The position numbers and the translations under genes are program-made. The notes beneath the pieces are model-generated. The model did no database searches. It was not told the origin of the DNA and saw only the letters and a list, made by a program, of their open reading frames with translations. This document shows positions 10,080 through 21,304 of a stretch of 64,000 bases of DNA, piece by piece. This stretch comes from Vandiemenella viatica (Eukaryota > Arthropoda > Insecta > Orthoptera > Morabidae), in assembly GCA_031002005.1 (NCBI GenBank), contig CM061919.1, forward strand, positions 221,586,739 through 221,650,738, in the 5' to 3' direction. The stretch's first letter is position 1. Each line of letters begins with the position of its first letter.

Positions 10080-12060
10080 TTTATTCTCTGTTTTGGAATA
10101 AATATTTCTTCACCCTTTTTTGCTATCTCCTTGAATTCTTCCCATTTCAACTCCACTGTACTTGTGCCTTCTTTCCATTTCCGTAAAATATTTTCAAGTT
10201 TATGAAATGTTTTTATAATTATATCTATTTCCCCCCTTCAATTTTGGACATAGTCTTACTGAATCCCCTCATACCCATTAGAACTGCAGTGTGATCAACC
10301 TTCCTTTGGATACTTGACACCTTACTAGGCCATCATCAGGCCTTACCAGGAAAATATCAAAACATGTTTGGTCTGCATGTGTTCTGCTCTACCATTTGTG
10401 TAAAGTTTCCTCCTCTACCTAAGGTATTTGTATATTTCTGTTCCCTTGCATTATTAATCTTATTTCCTACCGACACCTGGTAAATTTAAATCACCACTAA
10501 TAATGACCATTCTACACTCAGTTCTGACCTAAGGTATTTGTATATTTCTGTTCCTTTGCATTATTAATCTTATTTCCTACCTGTCACCTGGTAAATTTAA
10601 ATCACCACTAATAATGACCATTCTACACTCACTTCTGACCTCTGAATATGAATTTAGTTTCTCTCCAAGAGCCATCTCTATCACTCATTTTTCCACTACA
10701 GTAAGCAGACAACACCCCGATTTTTTCTTCTTTATTAACCCAAGTAACTCATGCTCATGATAACAGCACTGAACTGTAATAGTATTTGCTAACCAGTATG
10801 AATACTCTCCCAACTATTGCTTCTCTATCTCTGCGGTATACTCTTTAAAACGTCAGGGAAAACCTCATTGTCTATTACCCTTTTAGACAAGACTCTACAC
10901 CTGTGATTACTTGTGGTTTGCATGTGTCTATAATGTTTGCAAATTCTATTATCTTGTTCATTATATTTCTACAATTTACCACCAACATTTTAATTACTAC
11001 TGGTTTTGTGATTTATTCAGAATTAACTTTCACCTCTGCCCCGACTGTTAATGTTTCAAAAACTTTATCCACTTTATTTTTTTTTGGCATTAGTGATTTT
11101 TTCCATCATAGAACTACAATCATCTACTTTCATCCCCTCACCAGTAATTCCTAACCAAAAACAGGCACAGTCTTAATCTCGTCATCAATGGATGTGAGCT
11201 CGCTTACAGCCTTAGCGAACCTCTTAGCAAGTACTCCCTTCCTCCCTTCTATTTAGAATTAGGCCAAGCCTAATGAAACCCTACCTACCAATGATGGACA
11301 CATACACAACCTCCATGACAGAACTAATGCCTTTCCCCAGTAGTATCTCCATTTCCTCATTTACCCGCCTCACAGCATGGTTCAACCGTGGCTGGTCATG
11401 ATGACTTAGGACTTACACGAGCTCAACTCTGGTATCCTGTGCTTCCTTCATCATTTTCTTCAGGTCACTCTCTATACTATAATTCACATGATATTCCCTG
11501 CACCTCCCATCATTACTACTCTATCTTCCTTAGTTGAAGCCCTACAAAGTGAACCCATATCCTCTATTACCTGAACTAATATTGCAGTAAGTTTAAAAAT
11601 AAAACTTGTGACCTGGTAGCCTGTATGTAACTGATCCTGAAAAAGAGACCCACACCTCTCCCATAGCTACTATCCATCCTTCCTATTTTTTCCTTCCATG
11701 TCCCAGTTCCTGCTACAACTTACTTACACCTACATCTACATGAGGCTATTCCTCTCCTGACTCTGGTAACATGTCAAACCTATTTCACTACACAATTTTG
11801 TTATGTCTGTTTCTTTATACTGTTAACCCAATTTCTGCTATGACCTGTTATCAGCTCCCAACCACCCTTTTCATTCTCCCAACTGAGCCCACCATCTTTT
11901 CTTTCTGCTTCTATACACTTAGCCTTTAGAACCCCCACCCTTTCGTGCAACTCCCCGATTGTTTCACTTATCTCCATAGTGATGGGTCCTGTGATAAGTG
12001 GTATTAGTACGAGAAGACCTGATCCAATTGAACAAATAATAACCATGAGGTTTACATTAC
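10080..12060 (-). mobile_element. CR1-like LINE, 5' half (ORF1 region and endonuclease)
   Basis: Minus strand. At 12046-11801 an 81-codon frame contains ETIGELHERVGVLKAKCIEAE, a coiled-coil stretch typical of CR1-group ORF1. Around 11030-10690 decayed frames resemble the start of an AP-endonuclease (IMVVNCRNIMNKIIEFA, then PQVITGVESCL, equivalent to NARSL..K...P..I...E). At about 10620-10490 VIISGDLNLPG matches the endonuclease GDFN motif. A linker with KLENILRKWKEG-like sequence follows to 10080. No RT domain is attached. Dead: many stops, and an internal 110 bp tandem duplication. Confidence 0.7.
10417..10638. repeat. 110 bp tandem duplication inside the LINE endonuclease
   Basis: The segment starting ACCTAAGGTATTTG at 10417 is repeated at 10527 with only a few differences (CCGACACC versus CTGTCACC; CTCAGTT versus CTCACTT). 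Two units, period 110 bp. It doubles the GDLNLPG-encoding part of the endonuclease, an early sign the LINE was already dead or died by this event. Confidence 0.9.
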
Positions 12061-12611
12061 AACCTAGCCACAGAGCTCTTTAGTATGAAATTATGTTTGA
12101 TGTCATATGCATGATGTAACTAGTAACTCTTATAACACAAATACATACGGAAAAACAGCTTCAAATATAATTCAACGCGTAGGGAACCAACAAACTATTA
12201 GGAGAATAATTTCAGTGACTTTTCTCATTAAATCATCTGCCTTTTCCAACCAATTTCATTAACCAGTCATATATAAAACACGTGCAGCCAACAAGTTGCA
12301 CACACTGGTACATCATACACAATTTCCAATGAACAGGACTACATCCGTATAAACAATAAAATCTTTATTCGTGGATGCTAATTGATGTGTCTACCTACAC
12401 TTACACTGTGAAGGTTTTGTAACTGAATGGATCAGTTCCACAGATTTTTTACTTTTTTGCTATAATAATAACTAGATGACCCGTGCGAAAATTTCCTGAA
12501 TAAAATGCAATAAATAATGAGGTTGAATGCTTGTAATATAATGAAAAGTAAAACCGTACTTTTTTTTTTTAGTGTAATAGGGTCTAAGGTTAGAATTTAA
12601 AAAATTTATTT

Positions 12612-13570
12612 CTTAAAATGTGGAAACAGAACCGCAGACATTACGAAGGCCTCAATCTTTTGAATGATACCTCGTTTATCAATTTTGTTCAATTGTCAAG
12701 GGAGATAAATGGCTCGAGATACAAAAAACGCATTTTAGAAAAATGGACATTTTTGCCTATTAATGGTCGAATTACGAAAAATTCCTTTCTTAAAATATAA
12801 TGTTACCATGGCGGAGACCTTATTCTTTAATATGATACTTCATTTATCTATATCGTAATATATTAAGCGATATAAATCGCTCGTGACACAAAAATGTGTA
12901 ATAGAAAAATTTATACTTTTTTCCTTTAAGGGTTGAATTCCAAAAACATTCTTTCTTAAAATATGAAGTCACAAAGCTGAGACTCCTCATAATCCTACCT
13001 CATTTATCGAATTTGGTTAGATATCCAGGGAGATAAATGGCTCGAGATACAAAAAACGCATTTTAGAAAAATTTACATTTTTGCCCTTTAAGTGTCGAAT
13101 TACGAAAAATTCCTTTCTTAAAATATAATGCTACCACGGTGGAGACCTCAGTCTTTAATATGATACCTAATTTATCTATATCGGTTAGATATTAAGGGAG
13201 ATAAATCGCTCGTGACACAAAAACGCATTGTAAAAATATTGATACTTTTGCCCTTTAAGGGTCGATTTCCGAAAAATTTCTGTCTTAATATATGATCTTA
13301 ATCTTTAAAATGATACTTCATTAAACGATTTCGGATAGGTATCCAGGGAGATAAAAGACTTGTAACACAGAAAACCGCATTTTAGAAATATTGACACTTT
13401 TGCCCTTCAAGGGTCGAATTCCGAAAACTTCATTTCTTAAAATATGATGTGACAAAAGTGGAGACCATATGCTTTAAATGACACCTTATTCATTGATTTT
13501 GATTAAGTATGAAGGAAGATACAGGCTTGTGACAAAAAAATACCTTATAGAAATAATATATATGATAATG
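12612..13570. repeat. Diverged tandem array, ~160 bp unit, six units
   Basis: Six head-to-tail units with anchors (TTCTTAAAATATAATG-like) at about 12612, 12786, 12953, 13114, 13281 and 13434, giving periods of roughly 150-175 bp. Each unit has CGAATTACGAAAAATTCC, a TTAAAATGATAC..CATTTATC block, GGGAGATAAATGGCTCGAGA, and TTTTGCCCTTTAAG. It is preceded at 12470 by CTAGATGACCCGTGCGAA, seen at the edge of many arthropod repeats. No coding. Related units lie at 62595-62880. Confidence 0.85.
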
Positions 13571-13670
13571 CATTTAAGATGAAACTCGCTGCCAAATGCA
13601 CAAAGGCTTAATGTGGTCCTAGTTGGCCTCAATGAATAAATACATAATGCATTTCTATTTGTCATCTTTA

Positions 13671-13812
13671 AAGACATTCTACCTGTAGCCTTCAACTACA
13701 TGGAATTTTGGTATTTTTTGCCTCTCTGAGATAGTATTTTAAAGACATTCTACCTGTAGCCTTCAACTACATGGAATTGTGGTATTTTTTTGCCTCTCTG
13801 AGATAGTATTTG
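13671..13812. repeat. 71 bp tandem duplication
   Basis: AAGACATTCTACCTGTAGCC at 13671 recurs at 13742, and the copies run together through CTCTCTGAGATAGTATTT with only two or three differences. Recent, simple two-unit duplication immediately upstream of a SINE. Confidence 0.95.
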
Positions 13813-13841
13813 TTATGAGAAAACTAGTGTAAAGCATTTCT

Positions 13842-14024
13842 TTTTTTCCGTTTTTACTTATAGCTTTACACCTCTTCGACATCGAGGTCATTAGAGGCAG
13901 GATGGGCCTGGGTACAAGGAACAGAAAGAAATTCGGCCATGGCCTTTTTGAAGGAAACGTCCCAGCATTCACCTGGAATGATTTGGGGAAACCATGGAAA
14001 ACCCAAATCTGGATGCCCGGACGG
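13842..14024 (-). mobile_element. tRNA-derived SINE, 5'-truncated copy 3
   Basis: Minus-strand body and tail of the SINE family, from GTCCGGGCATCC to GATGTCGAAGAGGTGTAAAGC and an A-rich tail (T-run on the plus strand at 13841-13848). Flanked by a perfect 11 bp target duplication AAAGCATTTCT (13831-13841 and 14025-14035). The tRNA-like head is absent although both target duplications are intact, so truncation happened during insertion. Confidence 0.95.
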
Positions 14025-14429
14025 AAAGCATTTCTGCACACACACACACAGTACCATCTGTGCAAAGCAGTAGGCAAATGATAGTAAAATAAATAAACCT
14101 TTTAATTTTATTTCGAAACTATCATTTGCCCTTGGTGTGTGTAGAAACGCTTTACCCCTTTTTCCTAGTAACAAATATTTACATGGAGAGGTGAAAAATA
14201 TTAGAATGCCATGTAGTTGAAAGTTACAGATAAAATCTATTGAAAGATAGCAAATAGAAACATTTTCTGATCATAACAAATGGGCAAAAAAAGGAAAAAA
14301 CACAATCTATAGCACTGACTCATAAATATTATGTAACCTTCATAGCAAATTAAGTATGGGAAGACCAAACGATAAACACCAATGAATAAATACTTACTTT
14401 AGGTAACAATGAAATGCAAAAATTACACT

Positions 14430-15031
14430 GAGAAACATTTTTATTTTGAATGAACTGTCCATAAATTGAATTAGTAGTAGCAATTTTCATTGAGACTATT
14501 TAATCAGTTTTTAAATAAACTCTTCTTGGGCTTCCAACTGCGTAAAAATGTCACACCGTGAAAAACTCCGATCTTACATCAGTAGTCCTTTTTTGTTAGT
14601 AATAGCCACTTGTGACTGTTTGCCAATCATTTGTGATGTATCAGTGCCTGTTGCTTATTGACTACATGCTTCTATTTTAAATATATTTATTACTCATTGA
14701 CTCCAGGGGTGACACTGCTCTCCACACAATGGTTTGATTAATTTTGCACTAATGGTCTCATATTAAATACCACTCCTCACAGGATGGTAACCCAAACATA
14801 ATTAATTTGCTTTTAGGTTGTAATGCAACCTGAACCACATTATTAACAACACATATGGCATGAATGTAGGTCATCCAAAGTTTATGTACTATGGTTTTAG
14901 TTTTACCGTGTCCAGGCTGCATTTACGTGCTATCAGCACCAATAGTGTGCCTTTCTAAATAGTGTCAATGAAAATTACTACTGCTAATCCAGTTTATGGA
15001 CAGTTCATGTAAAATAAAAAATATATTTCTC
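14430..15031. mobile_element. Non-autonomous foldback/MITE element with ~70 bp inverted ends
   Basis: The left end (14430-14499) and right end (14959-15031) are inverted copies: both contain TGAACTGTCCATAAA, TTAGTAGTAG/TTAGCAGTAG and AATTTTCATTGA in the same order. The 602 bp interior has no coding frame. No clean target duplication is visible, so the superfamily is not assigned. Confidence 0.8.
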
Positions 15032-15825
15032 GTCATAATATTTGCTTTCCATTGCTGCTGGAATGAAGCTGTAATTCGTGGGTAATTATTGTTGTGTCTA
15101 CATATATAGACATTATTGCAAAGATTTTACCATAAATTAAATTCACAATACAGTTATCCTTTCTGAAGTGCAGCTATAAAGTAGTGGTTTGATTAACATA
15201 ATCTCTTTATTTTATCCTACTGTATTTTAGAAAAATGAGAAATAAATAACCAGTTAAAACACTACATTAACAGAATCCCAATAACAGTATAGTAGTGTGA
15301 TTTTTGTTGACTCTTAAAGCACAAAAAGGTTTAAAAAAATTTAAATATTACCTATGCTTATACGTTTAATTAACTTATTCCATTCATGTTCTACATTTGA
15401 GAGTATTGAAGAAATAAACGGCCAAACTGAAAAAAACAAAACAGAAAGCCAAGAGTAGTAGGGTGATTTTTTGTGACTATTTCTTGAAATGAATGCTCAT
15501 CTAAAATACTGATTGATCTGTGGCACCTATTTCTCCCATTTAGAAATTATTAAAATTATTACTATTTCTTGCTCCATTCCCTGATTGCTTTGATTCATAA
15601 CATATTTCAGATTTTAAGCTAGACTATAACATTTCAAACCATCATACACACGCATTACAGGTTATAATACTTGCAGTATAAAAGTGAAGGAAAAAGTTAC
15701 ATGTACGAAGAATTGAGCCTTGATCCCTAACTTGAGATATAGCACCTACCAATTTCAGCTATCTGGCCGATTGACTAAGGAAGATGAATTACAGTATATA
15801 AACTATTTTGAAAACTTGCCATTCA
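15032..15825. other. Unannotated AT-rich stretch
   Basis: No frame above about 60 codons, no recognised repeat of this window and no clear exon. I see nothing in it. Confidence 0.5.
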
Positions 15826-16034
15826 TTTTTACAAGTAGAGGCAGGAAAGGACTGGGAGCATAGAACGGCAATGAATTTGCCTATGGCCATTTTAAGGAAC
15901 CATCTGGCATTTGGTTGGAGTGATTTGGGGAAACTATGGAAGACCCAAATCTGGATGACCAGAGGGGAATTCGAGCCTGTGTGCTCCCAAATGCGAGGCC
16001 AAAATGTTACTGCACAACCACAATGCTCAGTTTT
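15826..16034 (-). mobile_element. tRNA-derived SINE, diverged copy 4
   Basis: Minus strand. Keeps the head with a degenerate B-box (AGGCTCGAATTCCC), the TGGTCATCCAGATTTGGG junction and TTCCCCAAATCACTCCA, but the 3' domain is eroded and replaced by TTCTATGCTCCCAGTCC-type sequence. More diverged than the other copies, and possibly a subfamily. No clear target duplication. Confidence 0.8.
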
Positions 16035-16398
16035 AGTATTTTAATATGTTTGTGTATTACACAGGCATAAGCCTACTCCCGAACTAAAATTCCTAGTTCA
16101 GACTCTATCCTCATAAGAGTAAATCAGTTATGAAAAGTTCAGACTCTGAATATCCAGAGTACATAAATACACATATAATAATGCAAAAACATACAACTGC
16201 CAACTACAGCAGAACAGAAAAGAAGAAAAAATCACACCACAATAATTCATAACATATCCACACAGTTTAAAATATCATGTAATTATTGTTTTTATTTCTT
16301 GAAAATTAAATTTTTAACAAACATCAAATGCAAATACACATCATTCCATAAATAGAAAATTAAACAAGGACAAGAGAATAAACTTATGTAACACCTAC

Positions 16399-19300
16399 TT
16401 TTTTTTTGAGCTGCTTTTCCTTGTTGGAATGGATACTGCAGTAACTGGAGACACTGGCAATCCCAATGCCTTTCTCTCTGCTGTTTGCTTGTTTTGTAAA
16501 TGAAGTGCATCGAGTAGTTGTTTCGTTGTCACTTTATGGATTATGGCACATGATTTCATATGAGACAAATGAGTAGTCCTCTTATCAAATTTCTTCCAAC
16601 ACAGTGGGCACAATAAATTATTAGTATTATTAGTTTCAAAATATGGGCTACAATCATCTATTTCAGGATTCAAAGGCACCTCACTATCTTCTTGCTGTGG
16701 CTTCTTTATGTCTTCTAGTTTTACACATTTCTCCTGAGCTACTGATGTCCTATCATCATTGCTCCTGAACTTTTCAGAGTATTCACATTCATCTTTAGCT
16801 GAAATTTCTTCAATACCAAGCAATTTTTCCAAATGAGTATCAGATGTATTTGATTTCAAATCCTTATCACAATTCACTCTAGTATATCCTAAAACGGATT
16901 CACAGTTATCTGAAGTATGATTTTTACTTTCATTATGACTATGTATAGATCTTGATAATGTATGTATCACAGAAAAATCACCTACACTAAGACCAGTATC
17001 AATATTTGATTTATGTAAAAATTTATTTGGCAAATTTCTTTTATCCACAGTGGGACTTGCAACTCTATTTAAATGTTCTTCATCATTAGAGAACTTTATT
17101 TTATTTGGAGTTCTAAAATTTTCCACAAAACTATCATCAGAGTCACAAACCACAGAATTTCGAATGTTACCTCTACTAGTCTCAAAATCTTTTCTGTATG
17201 TATCAGGACGTAAAACTTTGAGTTGTTCTGCTTTTGGAGTAAGTGTGGAATCAAGGAAACTGTTCTGCAGATTACCAGCTACCACACTATTATCCAAATC
17301 CCCAACATTTATATTAAGTCCTGAATTTTCCTTCAGTGAACTTGATTTCTGCAGTGTCGTCAAAGATAATGTTTCACCACTGCTTTTGAAACTGTGTGGA
17401 AATACAAAATTGAAATGCAAATTAAACCAAAAATATATCATGTGCCACCAACTTATCAAACAAATTAACGAAAAATTTTAAATAAGGAAAGAGAGAGAAA
17501 CTATTACTCTGTCATAGAAGATGACAGGATGGTGCACAAAATTAAAAAATGAACACAGAATAGAGAACAAAAATTTCTCTGTTGTTGTGAGTTGATTTTT
17601 TTTCCCCCAGTACCTTTTTGGGTCATATACTCCATTTTAAACAGATTAATTAAAATCGTACCACACAATGTCAGAACGCTGAAAATGGAAGTGATTGAGT
17701 ATTTAGCCTAGGGCAAACAGATTTTCGTAAGTCTGGACTGCTAAAAGAATATGTAAAAATGATGTAAGAGGAATTCAAAGAAATTATCGTTCAAATTTAA
17801 ATAGTAAACTGAAGAAAAATTTTTAAAAAAAAACAAACAAGGTAATGAACATGGTAAAATAATGTTATTGTCTTCATTACAGTTTGTAGAATAGAATTTC
17901 TATAAAGTAAAACCAGAGACATTATGTATTCATTCCCTCTGTAGTTACATCACACAGTTGTCTTATCTGATGCATTACATGAAAACGATCTTAAAAATTA
18001 TGTTCCTAGCATAGGGGCAGATGTAACGAATGTTATAATAAATACATTGGCATTTCATAACTTGTGCTAGAAATATTTGAAGAAATGCAAACAATTTTTA
18101 TAACTGTGAGAATACGAACCGCCATTTGTTTTTCCAAACTGCTTGCAACTTTATTCACTTATGATTAACGTCAGTTGAGTGAAACTTTCAGGAAGTTATA
18201 GTAAAAAAAAAATTAAAAAGAGAGTTTACCGAAATTAATACTGGTCACTAACTGCATACCTCTTTACATCGTATGATTTTTTTCATACTAAATGGAAAGT
18301 ACTAGAGAATCTGCTTTTTATTACTATATTGTTGAATGATATCACAAAACCAAAGAAAGTATCAAATTTAACCAAATTTGTTGAACCTAGAGGCTGGGCT
18401 ATAACTTGGAAACCTTTGGCAAGTCTGATGATACTCTAACTGTTTGTTACTCTCGCCGCCACCACAGTGCTGCTTGGCTATTCAGAGATAATTTCAAATT
18501 AATAACTGTATTGACTTTGTTTGTGTTTATACTGTTAAAAGTAGATGTAACCGCAGAGCTAGCTTAAAGGTAATTCTCTGTTGTTGAAATAACTAAATTA
18601 AACAAGGTAAAAAATTATAACACAAGGCAGAGATTTAAAAAAAAAATACAGAATGACATTTGCTTAAATTTACAATTGCTTTTGTTTACTTGGATGCAGA
18701 AATTAATGTAGGGAGAAGAGCATTCAATGTATATACTGTATTCTGTCTAACAGTTACTAAAACTAGGTAACAACATAACAATTTTTTTTGACAGAAGATA
18801 AAAAAAGGAAAGTTTATTAAAAACTCAAAGAAAGGTTACACGAAACATAGGTAATCATGAAACACACCAATTAAAAAAAAAATAACTAATTCATTTTTTA
18901 AATTATATTTAGAAACTTTTTCACGCCAATAAAAATTCCATCATTTAAAGTAACATGCTGTTATTTACAAACACTATACCCAAACAATGTGACAATCTAA
19001 TCAGTCACAAAACATGAAGGGCCTGGTGTATATAATATTACCACGGATGTCTTAAAGTGCCAGGATGTGGTATCATACCTTATCTTGAAATATTATTTAA
19101 ACTGAGTCTGGATACTTGCTGCTAACCAGAGGACTGGAAAAATACGATAGTAGTACTGACAAATAGGATCCAAAATTATTTGACACCAGTGGTAGGTAAA
19201 TTTATGGAGAGACTAATATGCAACCAAGTCAGATATGTATGTGAGGATATAAACGGTTTTCTAGTTGACAACATTCAAGGATATTTGTGTGAATCTCAGT

Positions 19301-21117
19301 TAATAGGATATATGCAAGATATTTCAGATGAAATGTATAAAGGAGGCTAAATTTATAGTGTATCACTAGATCTTTTAAAGGCTTTGAGAAAGTGAGCCAT
19401 GAAATGGCAGTAAATAAGGTAAAAACTATTGGAGTGGATGAAAGTGACTTTCTGGGTAGAAGAATTCTTAAAAGGGAGAAAGCAAAAAGTCAGGCTAGGA
19501 AAGGCAGTGCCCAAAGAAGTGGAAGTGAAAATGGTTGTGCCACAGGGCAGCGTACTGGGACCAATGCTATTCCTTATTCTAATGAATGATTGTGTTTATG
19601 GTTTACTTTCAGAAGATAGATTGTTTGCAGAATGCTACATAATAGGGTCAAAATGGTAGACGATTGAACAGCTGAAGGATGCTCTGGACAGGATATCAAG
19701 CTGCATAGGGATGGAGATAAATGTGAAGAACAATCAGCTTATTAGGTACACAGATAATAAAAAAAACTAAAGACTGATTACAAGGTGGGGAAATAATTGC
19801 TTATTGAAGAACTGAAATGTAAATACTTTGGCAGAAGATTTTATAACAAAATTATCTGGGCAGGACACATTGGACAGATAATAGGAAAAGATATGAAAAT
19901 CCTTCACTTGAAGAGTGAAGAGGGAATGTACCAGAGAAGTAAGGGAATTGGGTTACAAAACTTTGGTAAGACTATTGCTTGAATATGGTGATGTAGTATG
20001 GGACCGACATTTTGAGTATCAAATACAGCAGTTGGAGTTCTGCTATATTTACTGGAAAATACTGCAGTAAAAAAATCAGTAACCAGTATGATAAAGGAGC
20101 TGGAACAGAACTCGCTGGAAGAGAGGAGGAGGTGAAGAGAGTAATGGGAGTGTACAAGGCATATATTGGTGGAAAGATATTGGTGTAAGAATTAGGAGTA
20201 GAGTATGGAAGGGCAAAGATGATCATGGCCAATACATGCAATACATTCAAAGTCTTAAATTGGCTCACTGTAATAAATATGTACAGTCATCTAAACATCA
20301 GACTTACAAGGTATGGACTTTGAAGAATATATATGGCATCATTCCAGATAAGCAGTGATTTCTTTCTACATCATTGTTCAGTTTTTCTAACCACCAAATT
20401 TCTTTCTGTAGAACCCATTTTTGGCATCTCAGCCATTCTGCTATTACATTATGACACTATCTGTGGGCACATTCTTATCATTAACATTTCATTTTAATAA
20501 AACCACCAACTTACCCTTAATCTTGAAAAAATTGCACTTGCTTGTCTCTTTTTTTCGGGGTGCAATTTCTTTGAATAATGAAGCCTGCAGAAAGTGTTAA
20601 TTTTTATATTAGCCTTAATCTGTTTTGGTTTTATAACCATCACATACTATTTCTCATTTTACACTTTCCTCCGATTTCCAACTGTTTTCAGCCTATTCCT
20701 ACTTTTAGCATCCCTAACCATTCTGTTTCCCAATGAATGTATACTATATTCTTGAAAATAACACTTAGTGTCTCTATGTTCAGAACAAGTAGCTCCTATC
20801 CCCATCCTTATTTACATTTGCTAGGTAGAACCTTTGTTTCCTTTAAGAGCCACTGTTACAGTCGGCAATTTTAATTATTATGGAACATAAAAAAGTAAAA
20901 ATTTTAGCCAAGTTTTAAAAGTGAATATTTATTGACACAACTGCATTAACTCAGAAATTTTTTTTAAAGTATCATACCTTTTCAAAGAAGCAGAAAAACT
21001 TCCAAAATCACCAAAAAAATCAGAATCATTCAAGGTTTCATCTGTTCGGCGCAGTGACAGTTTAGTAACCTTTGAAAATTTAACTTTTGTCTTTTTACAG
21101 TTGCTTTTATTGTTCAT
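16399..21117 (-). CDS. SLX4: SLX4-like structure-specific endonuclease scaffold (5' exons, partial)
   Basis: SLX4 is the nuclear scaffold that binds SLX1, MUS81-EME1 and XPF-ERCC1 and directs cutting of Holliday junctions and crosslink intermediates. Two exons are visible: 21117-20978 (ATG at 21117, donor GTATGA) and 17391-16399 (acceptor CACAG, donor GTAGGT at 16398). The junction is phase 2 and restores a Ser codon. About 377 residues are covered. Residues ~308-328 form a C-x2-C-x12-H-x3-C UBZ4-type zinc finger (CPLCWKKFD...HMKSC), followed by CAIIHKVTTKQLLDALHLQ, closely like the segment after the second UBZ of SLX4 proteins. The middle is Ser/Asn/Asp-rich and disordered-looking. The BTB, SAP and SLX1-binding parts were not found at lower coordinates, so the gene is partial here. 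The intron at 20977-17392 holds a CR1-like LINE. Confidence 0.7.
17392..19015. other. Intron of the SLX4-like gene, unclassified part
   Basis: AT-rich with several poly-A/poly-T runs, no open frame of note and no recognised element. I see no extra exon with good splice sites. Confidence 0.5.
19016..20275 (+). mobile_element. CR1-like LINE RT fragment in SLX4-like intron
   Basis: Opposite in strand to the host gene. Readable RT landmarks in order: a PEDWKNTIVVL block at ~19130, then GKFMERLICNQVRYV, then SLDLLKALRK (palm), then VPQGSVLGPMLFLILMND at 19535-19590, and decayed post-RT sequence to about 20040. The frame is broken many times. It is the clearest copy of the LINE family that makes up most of the large duplication at 1-5250 and 55018-61065. 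Confidence 0.75.
20276..20972. other. Intron, pyrimidine-rich unclassified stretch
   Basis: C/T-rich on the plus strand (20380-20850), which could be the antisense of an old LINE, but no motif survives. No exon seen. Confidence 0.4.
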
Positions 21118-21165
21118 TGTTTACACACTAATTTTTGCTACAGAAAGTACAAATTTTAAATTAAC

Positions 21166-21301
21166 TTAGTCATCATCATCTTTAGGTGGGGGTACTCTAT
21201 AAAAAGCTCCTAGCATCTCTCTCTTGAACTTGTTCTTTTCTTCATTTTCATGTACGATGCGAAGAATTTCACCTTTTAATTTCTGAGCTCCATCTGACAA
21301 A
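21166..21301 (-). CDS. Last coding exon of an unidentified host gene
   Basis: Acceptor TTTGCAG ends at 21302 (minus strand), and the exon reads LSDGAQKLKGEILRIVHENE, then a charged stretch, then MLGAFYRVPPPKDDDD and a TAA stop at 21168-21166. About 44 residues, rich in Lys/Glu, likely helical, with an acidic tail. The first base of the exon is the third base of a codon, so the preceding exon should end in phase 2. I do not recognise the family, and upstream exons were not identified to the right. The stop lies only 48 bp before the ATG of the SLX4-like gene on the same strand. Confidence 0.6.
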
Positions 21302-21304
21302 CTG

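Noticed and set aside
12612..13570. CRISPR-like regular repeats
   Set aside because: Eukaryotic context, units of ~160 bp that are contiguous and diverged, with no repeat-spacer pattern.
16292..16510. 72-codon minus frame overlapping the end of the SLX4-like exon
   Set aside because: Out-of-frame shadow that runs into the intron after the GTAGGT donor.
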